Part shown: positions 1 to 5,629 of the stretch, piece after piece
Layout of the letters: the number at the start of each line of letters is the position of its first letter
How positions within the stretch are numbered: the stretch's first letter is position 1
DNA from: Phycisphaerae bacterium
GTDB lineage: Bacteria; Planctomycetota; Phycisphaerae; Sedimentisphaerales; Anaerohalosphaeraceae
Assembly: GCA_021736615.1 (NCBI GenBank)
Contig: JAIPFN010000025.1
Location: 1-7,392, forward strand
Length of the DNA stretch: 7,392 nt
Reading direction: 5' to 3'
Notes under the pieces: generated by a model
What the model was told of the DNA's origin: nothing
The model's database searches: none
The model's input: only the letters and a program-made list of their open reading frames with translations
Position numbers and translations under genes: made by a program

Positions 1-123
1 GTCTCCAATCTTCAAGAATCGCTCGATTATTTGAGGGTAAGCATCAAATACCTCCTTTTTGACCTCGAAGCAACTCGCCGTGAAAACACATACCTGAAGA
101 AGCTACTCGAAGACAAAATGTAA
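1..123 (+). CDS. C-terminal end of an unidentified small coiled-coil-like protein (5' truncated by window)
   Basis: Frame 1 is open from the first base to a TAA at 121-123, giving 40 residues that end in KKLLEDKM. The fragment is rich in Leu, Glu, Lys and Arg. Its stretch SLDYLRVSIKYLLFDLEATRR has leucines and other hydrophobics at helix-like spacing, so it probably forms an amphipathic helix or coiled coil. I do not recognise the family. A compact fold and then an intrinsic terminator lie 20-120 bp downstream, which fits this being the last gene of its transcript. The start codon and any N-terminal domain lie outside the window. That it is coding is supported only by the open frame, its composition and the terminator behind it. 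Confidence 0.55.
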   Translation, partial: VSNLQESLDYLRVSIKYLLFDLEATRRENTYLKKLLEDKM

Positions 124-145
124 ATAGGTATCATAATATGAAACT

Positions 146-207
146 TTAACGCCCCCAAGCAGCTGGTGAAACCATTCACCGCCCTTTCCGGGTAACGCTG
201 CCGTTAA
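146..207 (+). ncRNA. candidate structured RNA, three-way junction fold, directly before a terminator
   Basis: The sequence folds into a closed unit. The outer stem is TTAACG (146-151) with CGTTAA (202-207). A 7-nt bulge CCCCCAA (152-158) follows on the 5' side. The stem continues as GCAGC (159-163) with GCTGC (197-201), stacked directly on the outer stem on the 3' side. Inside the junction are a perfect 6-bp hairpin, GGTGAA/TTCACC with loop ACCA (165-180), and a short CCC/GGG hairpin (182-192). The intrinsic terminator starts 5 nt later. It could be a small RNA, a structured 3' UTR of the preceding gene, or a riboswitch-like leader. It does not match any riboswitch, SRP, 6S or tRNA consensus I can recall. 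The pairing is seen in the sequence; the function is inference. Only a weak -10-like element (about 129-137) lies upstream. Confidence 0.4.
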
Positions 208-211
208 TAGG

Positions 212-245
212 AAAAGGCCTCTGAAAACACCTCGGAGGCCTTTTT
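212..245 (+). terminator. intrinsic terminator
   Basis: AAAAGGCCTC (212-221) pairs perfectly with the segment from G235 to T244, giving a 10-bp stem (11 with a T-G pair) around an 11-13 nt loop. A run of five T (241-245) follows directly. This is a textbook Rho-independent terminator. It ends transcription of the gene finishing at 123, or of the structured RNA at 146-207. The A-tract on the 5' side means it could also work weakly in reverse. Confidence 0.85.
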
Positions 246-565
246 ATTTACAAACACAACGAATACTAATTGCTTTTCGCCAATTGGTGATTTTTAATTT
301 ATAGGTCCAAAACCCCATACCGCAACACTTCTGTTTGGCACTGATATACCGGAAAAGAAATATTTTCCTCAAAGCACATGTTTTTTGCCCCCTAAATCGA
401 AAGTGAAGGGCACAAATAGACGATAGAACAGCTATGCTATTGCTCTCAGTCGTATTATGCAAATATTTCATCATTTGCGAACAAATGCCAATTTAGCGAT
501 TATAACAACTGGCGGCAGCATCTTTAGAGTGGAATTTGCACATAAAAAACACTAATAGTTTGTCG
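246..565. other. gene-poor intergenic stretch upstream of clpC
   Basis: About 320 bp of AT-rich DNA with no convincing gene. The longest open frame (minus strand, 474 to 244, 76 codons) has no Shine-Dalgarno and a random-looking composition rich in Cys, Ile and Arg. There is a perfect CCAATTGG palindrome near 281-288. I found no CIRCE inverted repeat (TTAGCACTC-N9-GAGTGCTAA) and no CtsR-type heptad direct repeat, the elements that often control clp genes in Firmicutes. I see no tRNA and no sigma-54 promoter with correct spacing. Confidence 0.5.
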
Positions 566-594
566 TTGACATGCTTAAAGCTGATCGATAGACT
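566..594 (+). promoter_or_regulatory. sigma-70-type promoter of clpC
   Basis: A perfect -35 hexamer TTGACA (566-571) is followed by a 17-bp spacer and the -10 hexamer TAGACT (589-594, 4 of 6 matches to TATAAT). The predicted start of transcription is near 601, leaving a leader of about 25 nt that carries the clpC Shine-Dalgarno. The spacing is optimal, so this is a strong candidate for the main clpC promoter. Confidence 0.75.
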
Positions 595-598
595 TTAA
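575..598. promoter_or_regulatory. candidate operator dyad over the clpC -10 region
   Basis: TTAAAG (575-580) and CTTTAA (593-598) are perfect inverted arms. A central palindrome ATCGAT (584-589) has exactly the same centre of symmetry, so 18 of 24 positions obey two-fold symmetry. The dyad fills the promoter spacer and covers the -10 box, a typical position for a repressor. The dyad is seen in the sequence; binding by a repressor is inference. It is not CIRCE and not a CtsR site, and I cannot name the regulator. Confidence 0.4.
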
Positions 599-625
599 TA
601 TTTAACCTGAAATAATGAGGTAACA

Positions 626-3127
626 ATGTTTGAACGTTTCACAGACCGTGCGCGAAAAGTCATGGCCCTTGCCAATCAGGAGGCACAGAGGTTTAATCAC
701 GAGTACATCGGAACCGAGCACATCCTTCTGGGGCTTGTCAAAGAAGGCAGCGGTGTCGGGGCAAATGTACTTAAAAATCTTGACGTAGATATAAAGAAGC
801 TGCGTCTGGAGATCGAAAAGCTCGTAAAGAGCGGACCGGACATGGTGACAATGGGCAAGCTGCCGCAGACACCCAGGGCCAAAAAGGTCATAGAGTTCGC
901 AATCGAGGAGGCGCGAGCACTGAACCATAATTACGTGGGTACCGAGCACATTCTGCTTGGATTGCTTCGCGAGACCGAAGGAATCGCGGCACAGGTATTG
1001 CTCAATCTCGGCCTGAAACTCGAAAACGTCCGTCAGGAAGTTCTTAATCTTCTCGGCGCAGGCGTCGACACGACCTACCAGAGCATGGGAATGAAAATGC
1101 CCCAGAGTTCACAAGCTGCCCAGAAACAAAAAAGCAAGACCCCCGCCCTGGACAGTTTCGGAAGGGACCTGACAGAGTTTGCCACCAAAGGCGAGCTTGA
1201 CCCGGTTATCGGAAGGGCCCATGAGATCGAACGTCTTATCCAGATTCTTTGCAGACGAACCAAGAACAACCCGGTTCTGCTCGGCGAAGCAGGCGTCGGT
1301 AAAACCGCCATCGTCGAAGGAATGGCCCAGCGGATCATCACCAAGGAGGTCCCCGAGATACTAAAAGATAAACGTCTCGTGGTCCTTGACCTTGCAATGA
1401 TGGTGGCAGGTACAAAATATCGCGGCCAGTTCGAGGAACGCATCAAAGCCGTCATCAACGAGGTTAAACGTGCCGGTAATGTCATACTTTTTGTAGACGA
1501 GCTTCACACTCTCGTCGGTGCAGGCGGTGCCGAAGGCGCCATCGACGCATCCAACGTACTCAAGCCAGCTCTGTCAAGAGGCGAGGTTCAGTGCATCGGT
1601 GCCACCACTTTTGACGAGTACAGAAAATACATCGAAAAAGACGCCGCACTGGAAAGACGCTTCCAGACGATCATAGTCGAGCCTCCTTCACGCGAAGAAA
1701 CTTTCGATATCCTTAAGGGTCTCCGCGACCGTTACGAAGAACACCACAAAGTCAAATTCTCAGACGAAGCACTTCGCCAGTCAGTCGACCTTGCCATCAG
1801 GTATATCACCGGAAGGTGCCTGCCCGATAAGGCTATCGACGTCATCGACGAAGCCGGTGCGAGAGTAAGGCTGAAAAACATGACCCCGCCGCCGGACATG
1901 GCCGAGATCGACAAAAAGATCGAAGATCTCCAGGCAGAAAAGGACAATGCCGTCCGCGGTGCCGATTATGAGCGAGCCGCCTCACTTCGTGACGAGGTGC
2001 AAAAGGCTCTCGAAGAAAAATCTGAGATTCAGAAGAAGTGGGACGAAAAGAACATGGAAGCTTCCGGGCAGGTCGACGAAGAAGTCATCGCCGAAGTCGT
2101 AAGCTCTATGACCGGTATTCCGCTTACACGTCTTGAGAAGAAGGAAACACAGCGTTTGCTTGAGCTTGAAGATGAACTTCACAGGACAGTCGTCTCGCAG
2201 GACGATGCTATCAAGGCAATCTCCAAGGCAGTTCGCCGTGCAAGAAGCGGCCTGAAGGACCCCAACCGTCCGATGGGAAGCTTTTTGTTCATCGGTCCAA
2301 GCGGTGTCGGTAAAACGCTGCTTGCAAGGGCACTTGCCGAATTTATGTTCGGCGACGCGGACGCTCTTATCCAGATGGACATGAGTGAGTACATGGAAAA
2401 GCACAACGTCTCTCGTCTGGTCGGTGCCCCTCCGGGATACGTCGGTTACGAAGAAGGCGGTCAGCTGACCGAGCGTATCAGGAGACGTCCGTACTCAGTA
2501 CTGCTGCTTGACGAGATCGAAAAGGCTCACGGCGACGTGTCCAACATGCTTTTGCAGATCATGGAAGAAGGACGACTGACCGACAGTTTCGGCCGGAAGA
2601 TTGATTTTAGAAATGTCATCATAATCATGACAAGTAACATCGGTGCAGACCTCATCCGCAACCAGGCAGGGTTTGGGTTTGGCAAACGTACTGAAGATTC
2701 GAACTTCGAGAAGATGAAAGAGATGCTCTCAAAGGAAGTCGAAAGACACTTCCGTCCCGAGTTCCTCAACCGTCTCGATTCTCAGATCGTATTCCGTTCG
2801 CTTACGCGTGATGACCTTACGACTATCGTTGAATACGAACTGAACAAGGTATTCAAACGCCTCGTCGAACACGGACTGCACCTGGAGCTTACAGACGCGT
2901 CGAAAGAGTTCCTCATTGAAAAGGGGTACAACCCCGAGTACGGTGCGAGACCTCTACGCAGAGCTATCGAACACCACCTGGAAGACCCGCTGTCGGAAAG
3001 CCTGCTAAGAGGCGACTTCAAGGGCAAGGACATCATCAAGATTGACGTTCTCGACCAAGACAACCTCAAATTCGAAGGCATCAGCGACCCGGAGAAAGCA
3101 AAAACAGACCAGGTGGTTGTGCATTGA
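626..3127 (+). CDS. clpC: ClpC, AAA+ unfoldase of the ClpCP protease
   Basis: This is a cytoplasmic ATP-driven Hsp100 unfoldase that feeds substrates into the ClpP peptidase. At 833 residues it is full length for ClpC. Two Clp-N repeats come first (about 4-70 and 80-145), each with GTEHILLGL. Their Glu31 and Glu107 match the positions that bind phospho-arginine in Bacillus ClpC. Module 1 has Walker A GEAGVGKT (220-227), pore loop KYRG (264-267) and Walker B VILFVDE (286-292). A UVR-type coiled coil follows (432-464). Module 2 has Walker A GPSGVGKT (557-564), pore loop GYVG (604-607) and Walker B VLLLDE (625-630). GFGFG (682-686) sits where ClpP-docking Hsp100s carry their tripeptide loop, which argues for ClpC over ClpB. 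Shine-Dalgarno GAGGT (617-621) lies 4 nt before the ATG. The gene appears to be monocistronic, between its own promoter and terminator. No adaptor gene such as mecA or mcsB is visible nearby. Confidence 0.97.
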   Translation: MFERFTDRARKVMALANQEAQRFNHEYIGTEHILLGLVKEGSGVGANVLKNLDVDIKKLRLEIEKLVKSGPDMVTMGKLPQTPRAKKVIEFAIEEARALNHNYVGTEHILLGLLRETEGIAAQVLLNLGLKLENVRQEVLNLLGAGVDTTYQSMGMKMPQSSQAAQKQKSKTPALDSFGRDLTEFATKGELDPVIGRAHEIERLIQILCRRTKNNPVLLGEAGVGKTAIVEGMAQRIITKEVPEILKDKRLVVLDLAMMVAGTKYRGQFEERIKAVINEVKRAGNVILFVDELHTLVGAGGAEGAIDASNVLKPALSRGEVQCIGATTFDEYRKYIEKDAALERRFQTIIVEPPSREETFDILKGLRDRYEEHHKVKFSDEALRQSVDLAIRYITGRCLPDKAIDVIDEAGARVRLKNMTPPPDMAEIDKKIEDLQAEKDNAVRGADYERAASLRDEVQKALEEKSEIQKKWDEKNMEASGQVDEEVIAEVVSSMTGIPLTRLEKKETQRLLELEDELHRTVVSQDDAIKAISKAVRRARSGLKDPNRPMGSFLFIGPSGVGKTLLARALAEFMFGDADALIQMDMSEYMEKHNVSRLVGAPPGYVGYEEGGQLTERIRRRPYSVLLLDEIEKAHGDVSNMLLQIMEEGRLTDSFGRKIDFRNVIIIMTSNIGADLIRNQAGFGFGKRTEDSNFEKMKEMLSKEVERHFRPEFLNRLDSQIVFRSLTRDDLTTIVEYELNKVFKRLVEHGLHLELTDASKEFLIEKGYNPEYGARPLRRAIEHHLEDPLSESLLRGDFKGKDIIKIDVLDQDNLKFEGISDPEKAKTDQVVVH

Positions 3128-3150
3128 TTATTGATGATTTATAATTGATT
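3123..3150 (+). repeat. heptamer array 1, overlapping the clpC stop codon
   Basis: Four consecutive heptamers read ATTGATT, ATTGATG, ATTTATA, ATTGATT. They begin inside the last codon of clpC, so the TGA stop (3125-3127) is part of the first unit. The array ends 6 bp before the clpC terminator stem. Three further arrays of the same period occur in this window at 3482-3495, 4661-4681 and 5630-5664. The style resembles the short tandemly repeated repetitive (STRR) heptamers described in cyanobacteria; any relationship is inference. Confidence 0.6.
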
Positions 3151-3156
3151 ATTCTT

Positions 3157-3190
3157 AAAAGCGGCGTTCTCAAAAGACGTCGCTTTTTTT
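3157..3190 (+). terminator. intrinsic terminator of clpC
   Basis: AAAAGCGGCG-T-TCT (3157-3170, one bulged T, one G-T pair) pairs with AGACGTCGCTTTT around a 4-nt CAAA loop. Seven T follow the GC-rich stem (3184-3190). On the minus strand the same stem ends in four T, so it may also stop transcripts coming from the convergent genes. Confidence 0.9.
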
Positions 3191-3205
3191 ATGTCCATTA
3201 TTTTG

Positions 3206-3251
3206 ACTTTTTGAGCTGGATATAGGAGCTTCCAGCCCACGCCGAAAAAGT
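3206..3251. repeat. nested inverted repeat in the convergent spacer
   Basis: ACTTTTT (3206-3212) pairs with AAAAAGT (3245-3251). Inside this, GCTGGA (3215-3220) pairs with TCCAGC (3231-3236) around a 10-nt loop. The T-tract is on the 5' side and the A-tract on the 3' side on both strands, so it does not look like a terminator. It ends at the last base beyond the small minus-strand frame that stops at 3252. Function unknown. Confidence 0.35.
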
Positions 3252-3406
3252 TTAGACAACAACTTTAACTGGATACTTAGCAACATACTTACTATTGGCC
3301 GTAATTATTCTTTCCAGAATTTTTTCAGATTCAGTTCTGACATTAAAAAACCATGGTAATCCCATTTGAAACTATCCTTTGAGTCTCCTAGATATTGTTG
3401 TTTCAT
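3252..3406 (-). pseudogene. probable remnant of a small protein gene, split over two frames
   Basis: A minus-strand ATG at 3406 has AGAGGG about 4 nt upstream and opens 33 codons to a TAA at 3305, beginning MKQQYLGDSKDSFKWDYH. That start reads like the N-terminus of a conserved hypothetical protein, but I cannot name the family. In another frame, an ATG at 3365 (AGGA 9 nt upstream) opens 37 codons to a TAA at 3252, ending TANSKYVAKYPVKVVV, which also looks protein-like. The overlap suggests a gene that has lost its middle and suffered a frameshift. Alternatively these are two tiny overlapping genes, or chance. The two frames and ribosome-binding sites are seen; decay from a longer gene is inference. 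The rest of the spacer (3191-3251 and 3407-3481) shows nothing I can support. Confidence 0.35.
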
Positions 3407-3481
3407 TACGCCCTCTCAAAAATAAACCAGAAGTAACCTTGGACCTTTGATAAAATAGCCGCCGCCGAAGGTGACATCCTC

Positions 3482-3495
3482 AATTCGTAATTGAT
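3482..3495. repeat. heptamer array 2, abutting the rnhA-purN stop
   Basis: Two heptamers, AATTCGT and AATTGAT, lie one base beyond the stop codon (3499-3497) of the minus-strand fusion gene. They also form a small inverted repeat, TCAATT-CGT-AATTGA. Two units alone would mean little. I list them because their period, composition and position match the longer arrays at 3123, 4661 and 5630. Confidence 0.4.
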
Positions 3496-3496
3496 T

Positions 3497-4573
3497 TTAC
3501 AACGGCTTAACTTTTACAATCCCATCGACAACCGTCAGCCGACCTTCGCTGAATAGTCTTATCGCATCCGGATACGCGATGCACTCCTGGTTGAATACCT
3601 TGGCGGCGACTGCATCTGCGTCGTCCTGGTCGTTTATCGAACAGCCCTTCTGGACTATGATCGGCCCCTTATCATATTCGTTCGTGCAGAAATGAACCGT
3701 ACAGCCGCTTACCTTGCAGCCCTGCTTGACGACCGCTTCGTGAACGTGATGTCCCCACATGCCCTGCCCGCCGAAGCTCGGCAGCAGCGCGGGATGGATA
3801 TTCATCACGCGATTTTCAAAAGCGTCCGGTATCTTCCAAAGACACAGCCAGCCGGCCTGAACGACCAGGTCGACATTCGCCTCAGTGATGATATCTTCGA
3901 TCCTGGCACTGAAACTATCTACACCGTCAAAATCCTTCTTACGAACGATTTCAAGTTTAAGGCCCATTTTTTTGGCAAGTTCAACACCCCGAACCGTCGA
4001 GAGCGAGCTAATGACAACAACTATCTCGGCATTAAGTCTGCCGGCCTCGATCTCCTTCTGGATATTGACCATAGTGGTCCCGCCGCCGCTAAGCAAAACG
4101 CCAAGCCGCAAAGGCTTTTTACCACCCTTGGCCTTAACAGCCGCGACGCCGGTGTTTAACACGACATCACGCTTTTTATCCATCGAATCGTTAGCGAGCT
4201 TGTCGGCATCTTTATTATTGTCACGGTAGACATGCTCGATCTGCCACTTATTGAAACCATCGAGCAGTTCCATGATCCTGGTATGGATAACCTTAAGATT
4301 CTCGTTCTTGACGCGATATTGCCCGGTGATCTGCTTGACCATCAGATCGCTGTCGCTAAAGAGTTTCAACTCTTTATACCCCATCGTCTTTGCGGCCTCT
4401 ATCCCTTGGAGCATACCGGTATATTCGGCAACGTTGTTTGTGGTCTTACCGAGAAAAACCCCCTTGCCGGCAACAGTTTTACCGGAATCGTCAACCAGAA
4501 CATACGCCCCAGCCGCCGGCCCGGGATTACCCCGGCTGCCCCCGTCAGTAAATATCGTAATAGTATCAACCAA
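3497..4573 (-). CDS. fusion protein: RNase HI domain + PurN-type GAR formyltransferase
   Basis: 358 residues encode two enzymes in one frame. Residues 1-130 are RNase HI, which cuts RNA in RNA-DNA hybrids. They start with FTDGGSRGNPGP and keep the four metal-binding acids Asp10, Glu50, Asp74 and Asp124. The basic protrusion of E. coli RNase HI is absent. After a Lys/Ala/Gly-rich linker (131-153), residues 155-358 are PurN, which formylates glycinamide ribonucleotide using 10-formyl-tetrahydrofolate in purine synthesis. The PurN part has LSGGGTT, the catalytic pair Asn258/His260 in NIHPALLP, and Asp301 in EYDKGP. A segment FGGQGMWGHHVHEA is longer than the E. coli equivalent. The start is TTG, chosen because GAGGT lies 7 nt upstream and the RNase H fold begins at once. 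It probably forms an operon with the zinc-ribbon gene 108 bp upstream. Both domains appear catalytically intact; why they are joined is unknown. Confidence 0.92.
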   Translation of the reverse strand: MVDTITIFTDGGSRGNPGPAAGAYVLVDDSGKTVAGKGVFLGKTTNNVAEYTGMLQGIEAAKTMGYKELKLFSDSDLMVKQITGQYRVKNENLKVIHTRIMELLDGFNKWQIEHVYRDNNKDADKLANDSMDKKRDVVLNTGVAAVKAKGGKKPLRLGVLLSGGGTTMVNIQKEIEAGRLNAEIVVVISSLSTVRGVELAKKMGLKLEIVRKKDFDGVDSFSARIEDIITEANVDLVVQAGWLCLWKIPDAFENRVMNIHPALLPSFGGQGMWGHHVHEAVVKQGCKVSGCTVHFCTNEYDKGPIIVQKGCSINDQDDADAVAAKVFNQECIAYPDAIRLFSEGRLTVVDGIVKVKPL

Positions 4574-4580
4574 AGAAATG

Positions 4581-4585
4581 ACCTC
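4581..4585 (-). promoter_or_regulatory. Shine-Dalgarno that supports a TTG start
   Basis: On the minus strand GAGGT ends 7 nt before the TTG at 4573. No ATG or GTG with better spacing exists in that frame near the start of the RNase H domain, so this site decides the start. An ATT codon lies closer to the site but would leave almost no spacer. Confidence 0.7.
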
Positions 4586-4601
4586 TACCAGGAATTGCTA
4601 T

Positions 4602-4607
4602 ATTATA
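4602..4607 (-). promoter_or_regulatory. possible internal -10 box ahead of the fusion gene
   Basis: A perfect TATAAT reads on the minus strand from 4607 to 4602, about 30 nt before the TTG start. At 16-18 bp spacing I see no recognisable -35 (the region is the REP-like palindrome), and there is no extended -10 TG. It may give the fusion gene its own weak promoter. Confidence 0.35.
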
Positions 4608-4617
4608 AACAGCCTCG

Positions 4618-4653
4618 TCCGACCTGCTCTGAGCTTGTCTAAGGGCAGACGGA
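4618..4653. repeat. REP-like imperfect palindrome of the PALSLSKG type
   Basis: TCCG (4618-4621) pairs with CGGA (4650-4653), and CTGCTCT pairs with AGGGCAG further in, around the core GAGCTTGTCTA. Read on the plus strand in one frame it gives RPALSLSKGRR. This is a peptide I recognise from many spurious predicted proteins, because a dispersed palindrome with the core CTGAGCTTGTCGAAGG is common in bacterial genomes. It lies between the two minus-strand genes. It could fold in the operon mRNA and affect its stability or read-through. Confidence 0.6.
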
Positions 4654-4660
4654 TTCCAAA

Positions 4661-4681
4661 ATTCATAATTAGTAATTAAAT
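4661..4681. repeat. heptamer array 3, abutting the zinc-ribbon gene stop
   Basis: Three heptamers on the plus strand read ATTCATA, ATTAGTA, ATTAAAT. The last base (4681) directly touches the TAA stop (4684-4682) of the minus-strand zinc-ribbon gene. The array follows the REP-like palindrome within 8 bp, so this junction carries two kinds of repeat side by side. Confidence 0.55.
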
Positions 4682-5416
4682 TTACTCTTCGCTCGGGACA
4701 AGTACAAGAATTCGCGAACAGTTTGAGCATCGAATAATGTCGTCATTTGTCATCAGATGGTTAACAGTTTCATCGGGCGTACGCATATAACAACCGCCGC
4801 AACTGTAAACGCCGGTCCGCTCGTCCTGCTGTTCGGCATGAGCGAGAGCCTCACCGTCATAGGTTTCGGCAACACGTTTAAACATCTCAAGTGCTTCAGC
4901 ACTAATCCCCTCTGCCACGACATTCCACTCCTGTTGAACCCGCGTAACATCCTGCTCGAGATCGACTGACTGGGCTGCGGCCTTCTTTCTTATTTCGTCG
5001 ACCTTTTCCTTTTGCGCGTCAATCTCAATCTTAAGACGCGCACATTCGGCATCATGGGCCTCGACAGTCTTCATAAGTTCAAGTATCTCGGTTTCAAGCT
5101 TGGAATTATCTGCTTTGTTGGTGTCAAGGTCGGTGAGGATCGCCGAGTACTCTTTGTTAGTCTTTGCAAGGTTCAAAGCGGCACGGTATTTGGCGATATG
5201 TTCGTCGCGGCTCTTTAGCTCGACTTCCAGCCGATCCGACTGAACCCGTGTCAGCTTAATTTCCTCTTTCTTCGCTTCCAACGCACTTTGGAGAGTACGA
5301 AGCTGATTTTCCTGGAAAATCACACTACGCCTGCAACGCGTAAGCTTAGATGTAACGACTCTAAGACGATTTTCAACACTTTGAAGTTTAATCAAACCTT
5401 TAAGTAATGGCCCCAT
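4682..5416 (-). CDS. coiled-coil protein with C-terminal C4 zinc ribbon (COG1579/CdsZ-like)
   Basis: 244 residues, usual for the family. Residues 5 to about 170 are almost pure heptad-like charged helix (Glu/Lys/Leu-rich), predicted to form a long antiparallel coiled coil. It contains the family-typical LNLAKTNKEYSAILTDL segment near 81-97. The end is a zinc ribbon with Cys206-x2-Cys209 and Cys230-x2-Cys233, followed by RILVL. There is no signal peptide or membrane segment, so it is cytoplasmic. In this family the Helicobacter protein HP0958/FlgZ binds RpoN and flagellin mRNA, and other members are poorly defined, so a nucleic-acid or protein-binding role is only an inference here. The ATG is supported by AGGG 7 nt upstream. 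It is probably co-transcribed with the RNase HI-PurN gene downstream. Confidence 0.88.
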   Translation of the reverse strand: MGPLLKGLIKLQSVENRLRVVTSKLTRCRRSVIFQENQLRTLQSALEAKKEEIKLTRVQSDRLEVELKSRDEHIAKYRAALNLAKTNKEYSAILTDLDTNKADNSKLETEILELMKTVEAHDAECARLKIEIDAQKEKVDEIRKKAAAQSVDLEQDVTRVQQEWNVVAEGISAEALEMFKRVAETYDGEALAHAEQQDERTGVYSCGGCYMRTPDETVNHLMTNDDIIRCSNCSRILVLVPSEE

Positions 5417-5476
5417 TGACTTTCCCTTTTTAACTTGTAAACCCCGAAAAACAAAGCAGATTTCCCGGAAACCTTA

Positions 5477-5482
5477 ATTATA
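5477..5482 (-). promoter_or_regulatory. possible -10 box of the zinc-ribbon operon
   Basis: TATAAT reads on the minus strand from 5482 to 5477, about 60 nt before the ATG. The surrounding sequence is so AT-rich that such a match is easily met by chance, and no good -35 lies 16-18 bp upstream. It is the best candidate in the divergent spacer 5417-5669, which otherwise contains only the M20 gene signals and AT-rich DNA. Confidence 0.3.
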
Positions 5483-5580
5483 TAATTACGCTTAATTCTA
5501 TTATTCCTTTTATAACTATATTTCGCAATAAAAAACTTTATTTTTTTCACTATTACTATTTCAAAGCACTAAAACCACGC

Positions 5581-5586
5581 TATAAT
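5581..5586 (+). promoter_or_regulatory. -10 box of the M20 hydrolase gene
   Basis: A perfect TATAAT stands 83 bp before the M20 start codon. The best -35 is TTTCAA (5559-5564, 16-bp spacer), which is poor. Transcription would start near 5593, giving a leader of about 77 nt that includes the displaced Shine-Dalgarno and the heptamer array. Confidence 0.5.
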
Positions 5587-5618
5587 CAGATTTTCAAATT
5601 TTTCGATACTATTTAACT

Positions 5619-5622
5619 GGAG
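5619..5622 (+). promoter_or_regulatory. Shine-Dalgarno displaced 47 nt from the M20 start codon
   Basis: GGAG is the only Shine-Dalgarno-like site before the M20 ATG, but it lies 47 nt upstream. The intervening DNA is a heptamer array bounded by AATAAT at 5626-5631 and 5666-5671. Removing one 40-bp repeat unit (5626-5665) would place GGAG 7 nt from the ATG, the ideal distance. This suggests the repeat was inserted between a working site and its start codon. Confidence 0.5.
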
Positions 5623-5629
5623 CAAAATA

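Noticed and set aside
146..207. tRNA, SRP RNA or a known riboswitch at the structured RNA
   Set aside because: Lacks the tRNA T-loop and anticodon arm, the SRP GNAR tetraloop core, and the conserved cores of cobalamin, TPP, glycine, SAM and c-di-GMP riboswitches as I recall them.
336..352. TGGCAC-containing sigma-54-like promoter
   Set aside because: No GC element of the -12 box at the required spacing, and no gene follows at a sensible distance.
244..474. 76-codon minus-strand open frame upstream of clpC
   Set aside because: No Shine-Dalgarno, atypical composition, overlaps the terminator T-run at its 3' end, and resembles no family I know.
1075..2769. Several long minus-strand open frames across clpC
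   Set aside because: They are antisense shadows of a clearly coding, highly conserved gene and have no plausible domains or ribosome sites.
3123..3150. CRISPR or transposon-end reading of the heptamer arrays
   Set aside because: Units are only 7 bp, have no unique spacers, and no cas or transposase gene is present.
3692..4679. Plus-strand frames opposite the RNase HI-PurN gene, including one ending in PALSLSKGRR
   Set aside because: Antisense shadows. The PALSLSKG ending is a translated intergenic palindrome, not a protein feature.
5527..5547. AATAAA/TTTATT hairpin plus T-run as a terminator
   Set aside because: The stem has no GC pairs and lies in a uniformly AT-rich divergent promoter region with no gene ending there.
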